DNA from: UBA1757 sp963617485
GTDB taxonomy: Bacteria; Bacteroidota; Bacteroidia; Bacteroidales; UBA1402
Direction: 5' to 3'
Length of the DNA stretch: 64,000 nucleotides
NCBI GenBank assembly: GCA_963617485.1
Contig: CAVEPA010000010.1
Location: forward strand, 31,279 to 95,278
Part shown: one piece after another, positions 32,543 through 41,655 of the stretch
How the letters are laid out: every line of letters begins with the position of its first letter
How positions within the stretch are numbered: position 1 is the first letter of the stretch
Notes under the pieces: generated by a model
The model's input: the letters and a program-made list of their open reading frames with translations, nothing else
Database searches by the model: none
Told to the model about the DNA's origin: nothing
Program-made: the position numbers and the translations under genes

Positions 32543-35500
32543 ATGAAACAAGTTTTCAAAAAATGCGCCCTGCTTTTGGCAATTGGCGCAATGAGCTTGA
32601 GTTTGAATGCCCAGACGCCCGGCGATGATTTGACCTCATCGTTCGTGAACCCGGCATTTGCGGACGGCACCAACGGTTGGACCGTGGCCGAGAGCGCAAA
32701 CTGGACAGTCACAACTTCAAGCGGCAAGTATGGTTTTACAGGCACCTACCTGGAGGCCACCTCTGCCAAGAAGTTCAACGGTTTCAGCGTTTCCCAAACG
32801 GCCAACATGCCTTTTGGCGACTACGAGGTTTCCGCCGTTCTGTACAGACAAGAAGGTTCTAACTACAACAAGGGCGATTTTTCTTTGACCGCCAACGGCA
32901 AAAAACAGAATTCCGGCAACTCTTCCGCTAATGGTGGTGCCAAGACTACGGTCAACGCCCGCGTAAGCGACGGTACGCTTACCATCACGTTCGCCTCTAG
33001 CCAGAACCGTAACAATACGCTGGCTGTCGGCGATTTGAAGGTTATCTACAAAGGTTGCCCCGATTTGGCAGCATTGGTTACCGTAGCCAACACCTATGCC
33101 GGCCAGAAGATGCTCACCGACTATAGCAACCGCTATGCCACAGCTCTTGCTGCCGCTGCTACCGCTACCACTGTCAACGCCGACTATATGGACATTTGCA
33201 CCGAGCTGGAAACCCTGAACGCTGCTGCCCAAGGTTCTATCGACGATTTCGCAGCTTATAAGGCAACCATCGACAAGGCCATGGATTTCGTTGCCGCCAG
33301 CAGCAAAGCCGACAAGCATGTCATCGATTCTATCATCGATGTACACGTAAATCAGTACACAGCCGGCGAAAAGAGTCCTAAGGCCGAAAAGTGGATTGCC
33401 GCTTTGGAACTGGCTTTAGGCGAATTCGACGCTTCTTATTTCATCACCAACTCCAGCTTTACCGACAGCCTGAACGCTTGGACACTGGATACCATTGCCA
33501 AGAACGCCAACCCCATCGTGGTTGAATTTGTTACTGGCCAGAAGGGCATCAGCTCTGCTATCTACCTCCACAACACCAAGAATGACAAGCAGGCCTTCAA
33601 GTCTGTTAGCTTGACCAACACTGTTAGCGGTCTGCCCAACGGCGACTACTACCTCAGCGCCAAGGCTTGGAAGAACGAAGGTGGCAACTACGGCAAGGGT
33701 ACCGTTACCCTTTATGCCAACGACAAGAGCGCCAAGTTCGGCAACTCCAGTGCTGACGCAGCCGGTTCTGCCAAGGTTAAGGTTCGTGTTAGCGACGGTA
33801 CTTTGGTTATCAAGGTTCTCGAAAACGACGGCCGCAACGGCGAACTGATGTTCGGCGATTTCACGCTGGATTATGTAGGCTTCGAAAGCTGGGCCAAGGT
33901 TAGCGGTTCTACGGCTACTGCCAGCTGCGTTGAAGAATTCATCGACGCTTTGAAGTCCGACAAGTACGACAGCGATGATGTTACCATCACCATCACCACA
34001 AACGCACTGTTCAAGTTCGGCAACACTGCTTTGGAATACAATCCTGCTTTCAAGAACTTGACCATCAAGTCTACCGCCGGTACCAAGATTGCCGGTCGTA
34101 TCACTCCGCTCCTTGCCAATATGGAATCTCTGACCTACGACGGTCTTACCTTCGTGGCTTATCCCGACGGTTCTGCCGAAGGCTACACCTCTATCAACTT
34201 CCCCAAGCAGGGTGGTGATACGGGCGACTCCATCAAGGTGCTCACCATTAAGAATTGTACTTTCGACGGTTTGCAGAAGGAACAGATCATTGCCCACCGC
34301 GGCAATGACTTCAAGCAGATGATCGAAACCATCATCTTCACCAAGAACACGATTAACAACTACGGTGTTGAAACGACTGACGGTGGTAACCATCCCTTCC
34401 AAATCAACAAGGGTTGCACCAACAACTTCGTCATGACCGAAAACGTGTTCAACAACTGGGCAGGTAAGCAGTTCCTCAACTTCGGTAACATGTCTACCAT
34501 TGCCAACAGCGACTCCATCATCAACATCACCGTTGAAAACAATATCTTCAACGGCTGGGGTGGCTACAGCATCAACCACGTGGATTCTACCAACACGGTT
34601 GTCAAAGACGGCCGCAACGCTCACAACTTTATCGAGTTCTCGAACAACATGAGCAAGGGCGCCAAGATCAACGTCAACAACAACTTGTTCTACCACAACA
34701 TGGTTGACTCTTTCATCAGCTTGTATCCTGTTGCAACTCTTATCAACTTCACCAAGGATATGACCGATGCTTATGCAGCCAACACCGAAATCAATGTTGC
34801 CGGTAACCTCTTTATCCCCGACAGCGTCGCTTCGGTTCGCGCCAGCGGTCCTACCTACGAAGAAACCATCGCTCTGCCTACCAACACGAAGGACTGGACT
34901 GCCAAGTTCAAGGTATTCAACCGTCAGAACTACTTCCAGAAAGACTTCCCCGAGTTCGCTTATAAAGCCGGTGACAAGATGCTTCAGAGCAACAAGATGT
35001 ACACCGCCGGCCATAACAACGGCTACATCGGTACTGCTGAAATGTACTACGACTTCAAGGCTACCGAAACCGGTGCTGTTGTCAGCACAGCTGCTGCCCT
35101 GAAACAGGCTTTGGCTTACGACTTCGGTGAATATCCCGTTATCACCTTGCTCGACTGCACCGACGAAGGCGGTATCTACAAAATCGGTACCGGTTATCAG
35201 ACGCTGAACGAGAAAGCCAAGGGTGTTACCATCAAGGCTGCCGAAGGTGCCAAACCTGTTGTTTGCGGTACTTTGGCTGCTACCAAGTTCCGTCTTGAAT
35301 ACTACACCATCGACGGTCTGACCTTCGTTGAAGGCGGTGTTCCTGTTCAGATGATGCAGGGCAACGATACCATCAACACCCTGACTGTTACCAACTGTGT
35401 ATTCGATGCTATTGCCAGCACCCAGATTGCGCAGTTCCGTGCAGGCAACGGTTATCTTGGCAAGTTCATCTTCAAGAACAACGAAGTGCTCGAATATGGC

Positions 35501-37888
35501 ATGGCTATTCAGGACGGTGGTAACCACGCCTTCCAGTTCAACCAGAAGAACTTCACGGTAGGTTCTTTGGAATTCACCGACAACCAGTTCATCGAATACG
35601 GTGGCAAGCAGTTCATCAACTTCTCTAACGTTGGTCCCGTTGTTGGCAGCGATTCTATCATGCGCATCAAGTTCAACAACAACACCATGTACGGATTCTC
35701 GGGCAACGGTTGGTGGAGCAAAACTACCCAATACCGTAACTTCCTCGAATTCACCTGCGGCAGCAAGTATGGTTGGAAGGGTGCCGAAATTGAAATCAAC
35801 AACAACTTGTTCTTCGAACTGAACCACAAGTGCGACTCGCTGGGTATTGCCAACCGCTTGGCTCTGGGTACCGACGGTACGAACGACAACTACAAGGTTA
35901 GAATTCTGAACAACGTATTCTATCCCGACAGCGTAATGGCTCAGGTAGAATTGGGTAAGGTTATGGAGAATGGCAACCTGCCTATCTTCGATAACGCCAA
36001 CATCACGGCTACCCGTAACGATATCACTTTGGCATCGCTTGGTTTCACCAATGGCGCTGACATTTGGTATCAGGGCAACGTGCTGCAAATTCCTCACACT
36101 TCTCCTTTGATGAAGGCCGGTGTTGACGGCACTTACATTGGTGCTGCCGCCAACTATGTAAAGGACGTTACCAACATTCCTCACGTAGCTTACTTCACCA
36201 CCGACAAGGCTATGGATGCCGGTGCTGCCGCTACCACGGAAGATCCTATCTACAAGTACCTCAACGAAGGCTACGACTACAATGTTGAATTGGTAGTTCT
36301 GCCCAGCGACAAGAAAGCCGACGTGAGCGCTCTTGTTGACCTGAGCAAGTTCGACGCTGCCATCATCGCTGAACAGCTGTCTGGCGACGCTGCCGCTCTG
36401 ATGACTACCGGTCCTCTTGCCATCAGCAAGCTGACTGTTCCTACCATCTACAACAAGGCCTTCGCTTTCAAGGCAAAACGTGCTCTTGCTCAAGGTACCG
36501 CTACCGGTTCTGCTTCCGGTAAGGATGCCAATGTTGCTTCTATCGTTGTTCCTAAGGACAACCAGAAGTGGGGTCTGTTCGAAGGCATCGACTTCTCAGC
36601 TTCCGATACCGTTGTTATCTTCAATGCTCTGGCCACCGATGGTGGTACGCTGGGTGACGCCAAGTCGCTGAAGGGTATCAGCTACATCAGCGGTCTGGAT
36701 GCTCTGAAGGCTAGCCGTCTGGCTTATCCCGCCATCGAAGATGCTTCTGTTGTAAGCGCAAGCTTCAACTATGTACCCGCAGGTGCTGCTATCGGTTCTG
36801 AAACCACCGTTGCTCCTATCTTCTTGTTCGGTATGAACTCGGGTGCCATCGCAGCCGATAACGGTAAGAACATTACCGAGGCCGGTCTGAAGTTGTGGAA
36901 GAACGCCCTTGATATCCTGCTGGGTACCATCGACGAACAGCCTCGCAACCTGGAAGGTCTGCCCAAGTTGGCTTATGTAACCAAGAACGTTGCCGATATG
37001 GCCGAAGGTGCTGCCGATCCCGTTTTGGCTGCCCTCAAGCAAGACGCTAGCATCAACGTTATCGAGGTTATCTCTGACGGTACTGCCGCCGACGTTGCCG
37101 GTGTCAACGCTATCCTGATTCAGGAATCTATGGGTGGTGGCGACAAGGTGCTGACGCCTACCGGTGCTTTGGCACTGAGCGAACTGAGCGTTCCTACTAT
37201 CTACAACAAGAGCTATGCATTCAAGAAGGGTCGTGCCATTACCGATGTTGCCGTTGCCGGTAACGCCAGCGGTAAGGAAGCCGGTGCAACCGTTCTGAGC
37301 ATCACTCCTCTGGTTAACTCGAACTTGTTCGACAGCATCGACACCACCGCCGGTATCACCTTGTTCAACGGTACTGCCAGCGACAAGGCCGCTGATGGTG
37401 ATAAGGCTTTGAACTATGTTGCAGGTCTGAAGAATACCGGTGTGGCTTTGGCTACTCCTACCGGCATCGATGCCGCTCTGGCATTCAACTACATCAAGGC
37501 TGGTGAAATGCTTGGTGACGCTACCCTGAAGGCCGACGTTCTTACCTTCGGTATGAACTACGGTGCCCTCTGCAAGCCCGGCAACATCACCGATGCCAAC
37601 CTGCAGTTGTGGAAGAACGCTGTAGATATCGTTATGGGCAAGAAGGCTATCACCCACGAAGCTATCGTTGGTCTGAACAACATCGAAGTTATCAACAGCG
37701 TATTCGCTAACAATGGTGTTATCTACATCAACGCCAGCGAAGCTGCCGAAGTGAACATCTACAACATGACCGGTTCTCTCGTTAAGAGCGTCAGCGTTAA
37801 GGAAGGTCTTAACAGCATCGACGGTATGAACGCAGGCCAGATGTACCTCGTTCGTTGCAACGACCAGGTTTCGAAGGTTATCCTTTAA
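32543..37888 (+). CDS. 1781-residue secreted modular beta-helix protein with type IX sorting tail
   Basis: A signal peptide (residues 1-24) exports it. Two similar beta-sandwich-like modules lie at about 29-170 and 295-450 (both contain a GDY motif, GNSSA and RVSDGTL), joined by an Ala-rich helical linker. Two related beta-helix blocks follow at about 452-829 and 843-1199; both carry DGGNH, GKQF and a short NF motif in the same order. Two alpha/beta modules lie at about 1212-1459 and 1473-1699 (VPTIYNK and FGMN in both, LWKNA near each end). The last 70 residues, ending VKSVSVKEG...GQMYLVRCNDQVSKVIL, are a type A sorting domain. The beta-helix region resembles DUF4957/DUF5123-type surface proteins, often polysaccharide-linked. 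T-ending codons (GGT, GTT, GCT) are frequent, unlike neighbours, suggesting high expression. Exact substrate unknown. Confidence 0.82.
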   Translation: MKQVFKKCALLLAIGAMSLSLNAQTPGDDLTSSFVNPAFADGTNGWTVAESANWTVTTSSGKYGFTGTYLEATSAKKFNGFSVSQTANMPFGDYEVSAVLYRQEGSNYNKGDFSLTANGKKQNSGNSSANGGAKTTVNARVSDGTLTITFASSQNRNNTLAVGDLKVIYKGCPDLAALVTVANTYAGQKMLTDYSNRYATALAAAATATTVNADYMDICTELETLNAAAQGSIDDFAAYKATIDKAMDFVAASSKADKHVIDSIIDVHVNQYTAGEKSPKAEKWIAALELALGEFDASYFITNSSFTDSLNAWTLDTIAKNANPIVVEFVTGQKGISSAIYLHNTKNDKQAFKSVSLTNTVSGLPNGDYYLSAKAWKNEGGNYGKGTVTLYANDKSAKFGNSSADAAGSAKVKVRVSDGTLVIKVLENDGRNGELMFGDFTLDYVGFESWAKVSGSTATASCVEEFIDALKSDKYDSDDVTITITTNALFKFGNTALEYNPAFKNLTIKSTAGTKIAGRITPLLANMESLTYDGLTFVAYPDGSAEGYTSINFPKQGGDTGDSIKVLTIKNCTFDGLQKEQIIAHRGNDFKQMIETIIFTKNTINNYGVETTDGGNHPFQINKGCTNNFVMTENVFNNWAGKQFLNFGNMSTIANSDSIINITVENNIFNGWGGYSINHVDSTNTVVKDGRNAHNFIEFSNNMSKGAKINVNNNLFYHNMVDSFISLYPVATLINFTKDMTDAYAANTEINVAGNLFIPDSVASVRASGPTYEETIALPTNTKDWTAKFKVFNRQNYFQKDFPEFAYKAGDKMLQSNKMYTAGHNNGYIGTAEMYYDFKATETGAVVSTAAALKQALAYDFGEYPVITLLDCTDEGGIYKIGTGYQTLNEKAKGVTIKAAEGAKPVVCGTLAATKFRLEYYTIDGLTFVEGGVPVQMMQGNDTINTLTVTNCVFDAIASTQIAQFRAGNGYLGKFIFKNNEVLEYGMAIQDGGNHAFQFNQKNFTVGSLEFTDNQFIEYGGKQFINFSNVGPVVGSDSIMRIKFNNNTMYGFSGNGWWSKTTQYRNFLEFTCGSKYGWKGAEIEINNNLFFELNHKCDSLGIANRLALGTDGTNDNYKVRILNNVFYPDSVMAQVELGKVMENGNLPIFDNANITATRNDITLASLGFTNGADIWYQGNVLQIPHTSPLMKAGVDGTYIGAAANYVKDVTNIPHVAYFTTDKAMDAGAAATTEDPIYKYLNEGYDYNVELVVLPSDKKADVSALVDLSKFDAAIIAEQLSGDAAALMTTGPLAISKLTVPTIYNKAFAFKAKRALAQGTATGSASGKDANVASIVVPKDNQKWGLFEGIDFSASDTVVIFNALATDGGTLGDAKSLKGISYISGLDALKASRLAYPAIEDASVVSASFNYVPAGAAIGSETTVAPIFLFGMNSGAIAADNGKNITEAGLKLWKNALDILLGTIDEQPRNLEGLPKLAYVTKNVADMAEGAADPVLAALKQDASINVIEVISDGTAADVAGVNAILIQESMGGGDKVLTPTGALALSELSVPTIYNKSYAFKKGRAITDVAVAGNASGKEAGATVLSITPLVNSNLFDSIDTTAGITLFNGTASDKAADGDKALNYVAGLKNTGVALATPTGIDAALAFNYIKAGEMLGDATLKADVLTFGMNYGALCKPGNITDANLQLWKNAVDIVMGKKAITHEAIVGLNNIEVINSVFANNGVIYINASEAAEVNIYNMTGSLVKSVSVKEGLNSIDGMNAGQMYLVRCNDQVSKVIL

Positions 37889-37904
37889 TCTTGGAATGAC
37901 AAGT

Positions 37905-37925
37905 CTGTAGGCCTCGCGCCTACAG
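37905..37925 (+). other. Small hairpin after the giant gene
   Basis: A perfect 8 bp stem CTGTAGGC/GCCTACAG with a 5 nt loop, 17 nt after the stop. There is no T-run; it may protect the 3' end of the message. Confidence 0.55.
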
Positions 37926-37942
37926 GCTTTACTGATAAAAAG

Positions 37943-37980
37943 AAGTCCCGAGCCGCATGGCTCGGGACTTTCTTTTTTTT
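37943..37980 (+). terminator. Strong intrinsic terminator
   Basis: A 12 bp perfect stem (37943-37954 and 37959-37970) with a GCAT loop, then TTCTTTTTTTT. It ends the giant secreted-protein gene. Confidence 0.92.
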
Positions 37981-38031
37981 CGCGGAGGTCCGGGTTTGGC
38001 GCGAGGCCTAACCGCCCACCCTGCGGAAGCG

Positions 38032-38601
38032 CTACCTAAAGCGACTGTTGATGAGCGGGAGCAGCACCTTGTGCACCACGCGGTCGTTGAGCTGATGCTC
38101 GCCCTCGAAACGGATGGCGTTGGGATAGTGTTTGCGGAAAAGGTCGTAGGTGTTCACCACCGGGTCGTTGATACCGAACAGACCGATGCAGTTTTCCTTG
38201 TCGAAATCGGTGATGCCTTTAAACTGAAGTCGCTCCATCTGGGCGTATTCGTTCATGATATCCTTGGTAATGCGGAATTCCTTGGCATTATCCTGACGAC
38301 GGTTGTGGTAGCGGTGAACGCCTGTCTTGAGCGAGCCCATCTTGGACATATTAAAGGCCGGATTCACACAGATGCGCTTGTAACCGAACATCTGCTGGGC
38401 ATACATACCGCCCATGCTGGTACCTATAATAAGGTCGGGCTGTTCCTTTTGGCAAAGTTCACGAAGCATAGGCAGCGCCTTGGAAGGTTCCATGGGAATG
38501 TCCGGGGCAATAACAGTATCTTCGGGCAAAGCATTGCGCAGCGTTTCCACCGTGCCACTTGTACCCGAAGATGCAAAGCCGTGAAAATAAAGAATTTTCA
38601 T
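38032..38601 (-). CDS. YqiA/YcfP-like alpha/beta hydrolase
   Basis: A 189-residue protein. MKILYFHGFASSGTSGT is the typical start with the oxyanion-region HGF. LIIGTSMGGMYAQQM carries the nucleophile Ser in GxSxG form, FGINDPVVN supplies the acid and EGEHQL the catalytic His near the C-terminus. The family (YqiA/YcfP, UPF0227) consists of esterases of poorly known substrate. The ATG overlaps the GH28 stop by four bases (ATGA), so it is translationally coupled and last in the galacturonate operon. A role in de-esterifying pectin fragments is tempting, but no export signal is present and the claim is inference. Confidence 0.85.
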   Translation of the reverse strand: MKILYFHGFASSGTSGTVETLRNALPEDTVIAPDIPMEPSKALPMLRELCQKEQPDLIIGTSMGGMYAQQMFGYKRICVNPAFNMSKMGSLKTGVHRYHNRRQDNAKEFRITKDIMNEYAQMERLQFKGITDFDKENCIGLFGINDPVVNTYDLFRKHYPNAIRFEGEHQLNDRVVHKVLLPLINSRFR

Positions 38602-40085
38602 TGTTTAGAATAGGAGACTGTCTTGAAATTCTGCACATTGTCGGTTTCCAGCACCGTATCGGGCGAACAGACACTGACGTGACGCAGTACTATATCGCGG
38701 GCATCGCGCAAGGAAATATAGCGCGAAGCCTGACGCACGCGTACATTGTCCAAACGCAGGTCTTGCAGCGGACTTTCGGGAATACCCTTGACGCGCAAGA
38801 AGTACTTGCAGCTGTCCACGTAGATGTCTTTGGCCGTGATATGGCGATAGAAAGGTGTCAACGGAGTAAGGTCGCGCGCCGGCAGACGCTGGGCCAGTTC
38901 GCCCACGTAGGTTTTGCTGCCCAACATGTCCCAAGTGAAGGCATCGCCCGTCAGGTCCATGCGCACCCGCTCGTAGGTGATGTACTCGCCACCACCGCCT
39001 CGGTTGCGGCGCGTCTTGAAGCGGATACCCGTACCGGTGCCGTCAAAGACACAGTCGTGCAAGTAGAGGTTGCGGATAACACCGGCCGTTTCGCTGCCGC
39101 AGGTAATGCCACCATGGCCGCGTTGCGCCAGACAATAGCGCACCACCACGTTCTCGGTGGGGCGGTTCACACGCAATCCGTCCTCGGCGCGACCGGCTTT
39201 CATGGTAAAGCAGTCGTCGCCACAGCTCAGGGTGCAGTACTCGATAAGCACGTTGCGGGTAGATTCAATATCGATGCCATCGCCGCGCGGAATCCCCACC
39301 GAATGTACTGTAATGCCGCGGATAATTACGCTGTCGCAATAAACGGGTACCACATTCCACATAGGTGTACGCTCCAAGGTAATGCCCTCGATAAACACCT
39401 GACTACAGGCCGTTGGCGACACGAAAGTGGGCAGGAAGACACCCTGTCCTTGCTGGTTGTCGTACACGCGACTCTCCACAGGCGAATTGGGGTCGATAAG
39501 TTTTTCTATAACATCGCCTCGGCACTCGTTGCGCAGAATCTCGCAATCGCGCTCGGGGCCCACCAACTTACCCTTGCCCGTAATGGCAATGTTACGCTGG
39601 CCATAGGCATAAATGCAGGCACCCATAGAATAGACCTCCACGCCCTCGCAGCGCGTGAAGACGGCTGGCAGATAATCTTTGATATCCCCGCTGAAATGAA
39701 TCTCGGCACCTTCCTGCAAATGCAGGTTGACATTGCTTTTAAGCTGAATACGTCCGCTTTTCCAAATGCCTGCAGGCACTATCAACGTGCCGCCTCCTTG
39801 CTCCGACAGACAGTCTATTGCCTCCTGAATCTGCGCAGTTACCAAATGCGCGGTATCCAAGCCCAGTTCGCCCAAATTGATGTTGCGCTCGGGAAAGACC
39901 GGCGCGTGCAGTTGGGGCATATCAAAAGGAGCCTTGATGGGCGCGATGGTTGCGGGCAGGCAATGCGCTCCCACTTCATCAACGGTAGGCACCAGTGTTT
40001 CAGGATTTTGGGGCTGACAAGCAGTCATTACAAGGCAGGAGGCCAGCATCAGGCAGGCTGCCAGAGCAAGGGACGTAGGTTTCAT
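38598..40085 (-). CDS. Glycoside hydrolase family 28 (polygalacturonase-like) lipoprotein
   Basis: A 495-residue protein with lipobox VMTAC (Cys near 23), so it is probably anchored in the envelope. A right-handed parallel beta-helix with GH28 motifs in order: GDGIDIESTRNVLIEYC, then GDDCFTMKAG (paired catalytic Asp), RGHGGITCGSE (His) and TGIRFKTRR. These correspond to the NTD/DD/GHG/RIK motifs of polygalacturonases, slightly varied. It would cleave alpha-1,4-galacturonan, or related bonds in rhamnogalacturonan, giving galacturonate for UxaB and UxaA encoded just upstream (stop of uxaA 4 bp away). Exo versus endo action cannot be decided. Confidence 0.92.
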   Translation of the reverse strand: MKPTSLALAACLMLASCLVMTACQPQNPETLVPTVDEVGAHCLPATIAPIKAPFDMPQLHAPVFPERNINLGELGLDTAHLVTAQIQEAIDCLSEQGGGTLIVPAGIWKSGRIQLKSNVNLHLQEGAEIHFSGDIKDYLPAVFTRCEGVEVYSMGACIYAYGQRNIAITGKGKLVGPERDCEILRNECRGDVIEKLIDPNSPVESRVYDNQQGQGVFLPTFVSPTACSQVFIEGITLERTPMWNVVPVYCDSVIIRGITVHSVGIPRGDGIDIESTRNVLIEYCTLSCGDDCFTMKAGRAEDGLRVNRPTENVVVRYCLAQRGHGGITCGSETAGVIRNLYLHDCVFDGTGTGIRFKTRRNRGGGGEYITYERVRMDLTGDAFTWDMLGSKTYVGELAQRLPARDLTPLTPFYRHITAKDIYVDSCKYFLRVKGIPESPLQDLRLDNVRVRQASRYISLRDARDIVLRHVSVCSPDTVLETDNVQNFKTVSYSKQ

Positions 40086-40089
40086 TCTA

Positions 40090-41580
40090 TTATAAGGTTA
40101 CACCTGTTTTGAAAATGGCAATTTCGCGATAGGATTTCTTTTCGTTGTTCACTTGTTCGCCCGAAGCCACCCGAAGCAGGTAGTCGACAAAACGCGCGTG
40201 TACGCTGTCCATAGCCTCATCTTCCACCAGCACGCCGGCATTGAAGTCGATCCAGGTGGGTTTGTTCTTGGCCAAAGTGGAGTTGGTTGCCACTTTCATG
40301 GTGGGGACGAAGGTGCCGAACGGCGTGCCGCGACCTGTGGTGAAGAGCACAATCTGACATCCGGCGGCAGCCAAAGCAGTTGCGGCCACCAGGTCGTTAC
40401 CGGGAGCTTCCAGCAAGTTCAGGCCGTTACGTTGAATGCGGTCGCCATAACGCAACACATCGCGCACGATGGATTTGCCGCATTTTTGGGTGCAGCCCAA
40501 AGCCTTTTCCTCGAGCGTAGAAATACCGCCGGCCTTGTTGCCGGGAGAAGGATTTTCGCCCACGGGCTCACCATGCGAAAGGAAGTATTGCTTAAAATCG
40601 TTGATCAGGCTGACAGTCTGTTCAAAGCGTTCGCGGTTCTCGCAACGGTTCATCAGGATGGTTTCGGCCCCGAACATTTCTGGAACTTCGGTCAGTACGC
40701 TGGTACCACCCTGCCCGATGATAAAGTCGGAGAGCACGCCCAGCAGCGGGTTGGCCGTAATGCCCGAGAAACCATCGCTGCCGCCGCACTTGAGGCCGAT
40801 TTTAAGTTTGCTCACAGGCACATCGCTACGTTTGTCTTCTTTAGCCAAGGCATACAGTTCGCGGGCAATGGCCAGACCGGTGGGCACTTCGTCGCCGGGT
40901 ACCTGCTGGGCCACCATAAAGCGCACGCGCTCCTGGTCGTAGTCGCCACAGAATTCGCGGAACACATCGGGCTGGTTGTTCTCACAACCCAGACCCACCA
41001 CCAGAATGGCACCGGCATTGGGATGATGCACCATATTGCGCAGTATCTTTTTGGTATTTTCGTGGTCTTCGCCCAATTGGGAACAACCGTAGTTGTGCGG
41101 GAAAGCTACGATAGCGTCCACACCTTTGCCCTGGGTTTCGGCCCGCAGCTGTTCGGCTATCTGGTTCACGATACCGTTCACACAACCCACGGTGGGGATA
41201 ATCCAAATTTCGTTACGGATACCCACATCGCCGTTGCGACGCACATAGCCCTTGAAAGTCAGGCCCCGGTCGGGAGCGGTAACGTCCACCAGCTGAGGAT
41301 TGTAGGTATATTCGAGCAAGCCGGCCAAATTGGTCTTGATATTCTTGTCGCTCATCCAGGCACCCTTGGCAACGGCTTCTTTGGCATGACCGATGGGGTA
41401 ACCGTACTTGATGACATTTTCGCCTTGGGCAAAATCTTTCAAAGCGAACTTATGGCCTGCAGGCACATCTTCCTGCAGTTGCACCTGCTGTCCGTCCACA
41501 CAGAGTTCTTCACCCTTCTTGAGGGCGCTGATGGCTACGGCAACATTGTCGGCAGGGTTGATTTTCAGATAGCTGATCAT
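40090..41580 (-). CDS. uxaA: Altronate dehydratase
   Basis: A 496-residue UxaA-type enzyme. The N-terminal SAF domain is about residues 1-90 (YLKINPADNVAVAISALKKG, then GHKFALKDFAQGENVIKYGYPIG). The large C-terminal domain has GYVRRNGDVGIRNE, VAFPHNYGCSQLGEDHE, and the conserved Cys-containing ALGCTQKCGKS and FTTGRGTPFG motifs. It dehydrates D-altronate to 2-keto-3-deoxygluconate in galacturonate breakdown and needs iron or manganese. The ATG at 41580 is chosen over an upstream in-frame start at 41625 because it begins the SAF domain. It lies downstream of uxaB across a 75 bp gap holding an intrinsic terminator. Confidence 0.95.
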   Translation of the reverse strand: MISYLKINPADNVAVAISALKKGEELCVDGQQVQLQEDVPAGHKFALKDFAQGENVIKYGYPIGHAKEAVAKGAWMSDKNIKTNLAGLLEYTYNPQLVDVTAPDRGLTFKGYVRRNGDVGIRNEIWIIPTVGCVNGIVNQIAEQLRAETQGKGVDAIVAFPHNYGCSQLGEDHENTKKILRNMVHHPNAGAILVVGLGCENNQPDVFREFCGDYDQERVRFMVAQQVPGDEVPTGLAIARELYALAKEDKRSDVPVSKLKIGLKCGGSDGFSGITANPLLGVLSDFIIGQGGTSVLTEVPEMFGAETILMNRCENRERFEQTVSLINDFKQYFLSHGEPVGENPSPGNKAGGISTLEEKALGCTQKCGKSIVRDVLRYGDRIQRNGLNLLEAPGNDLVAATALAAAGCQIVLFTTGRGTPFGTFVPTMKVATNSTLAKNKPTWIDFNAGVLVEDEAMDSVHARFVDYLLRVASGEQVNNEKKSYREIAIFKTGVTL

Positions 41581-41591
41581 AGTTGTTATGC

Positions 41592-41632
41592 TAAAAAAGA
41601 GGAACGTGTGTTGTCTTGTGCGCACGTTCCTC
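41592..41632 (-). terminator. Intrinsic terminator or attenuator between uxaB and uxaA
   Basis: In the minus-strand transcript, GAGGAACGTG (from 41632) pairs with CACGTTCCTC (to 41599) across a 14 nt loop, and TTTTTT (41598-41593) follows directly. It sits 24 bp after the uxaB stop and ends 12 bp before the uxaA ATG. Confidence 0.8.
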
Positions 41633-41655
41633 CGTAGGGTGATTGTATAAAAGAA

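Noticed and set aside
33416..36493. A 1025-codon open frame antisense to the giant secreted protein gene
   Set aside because: It is a mirror effect of the strong codon bias in the sense gene. It has no signal peptide, no recognisable domain and a low-complexity Val/Asp composition.
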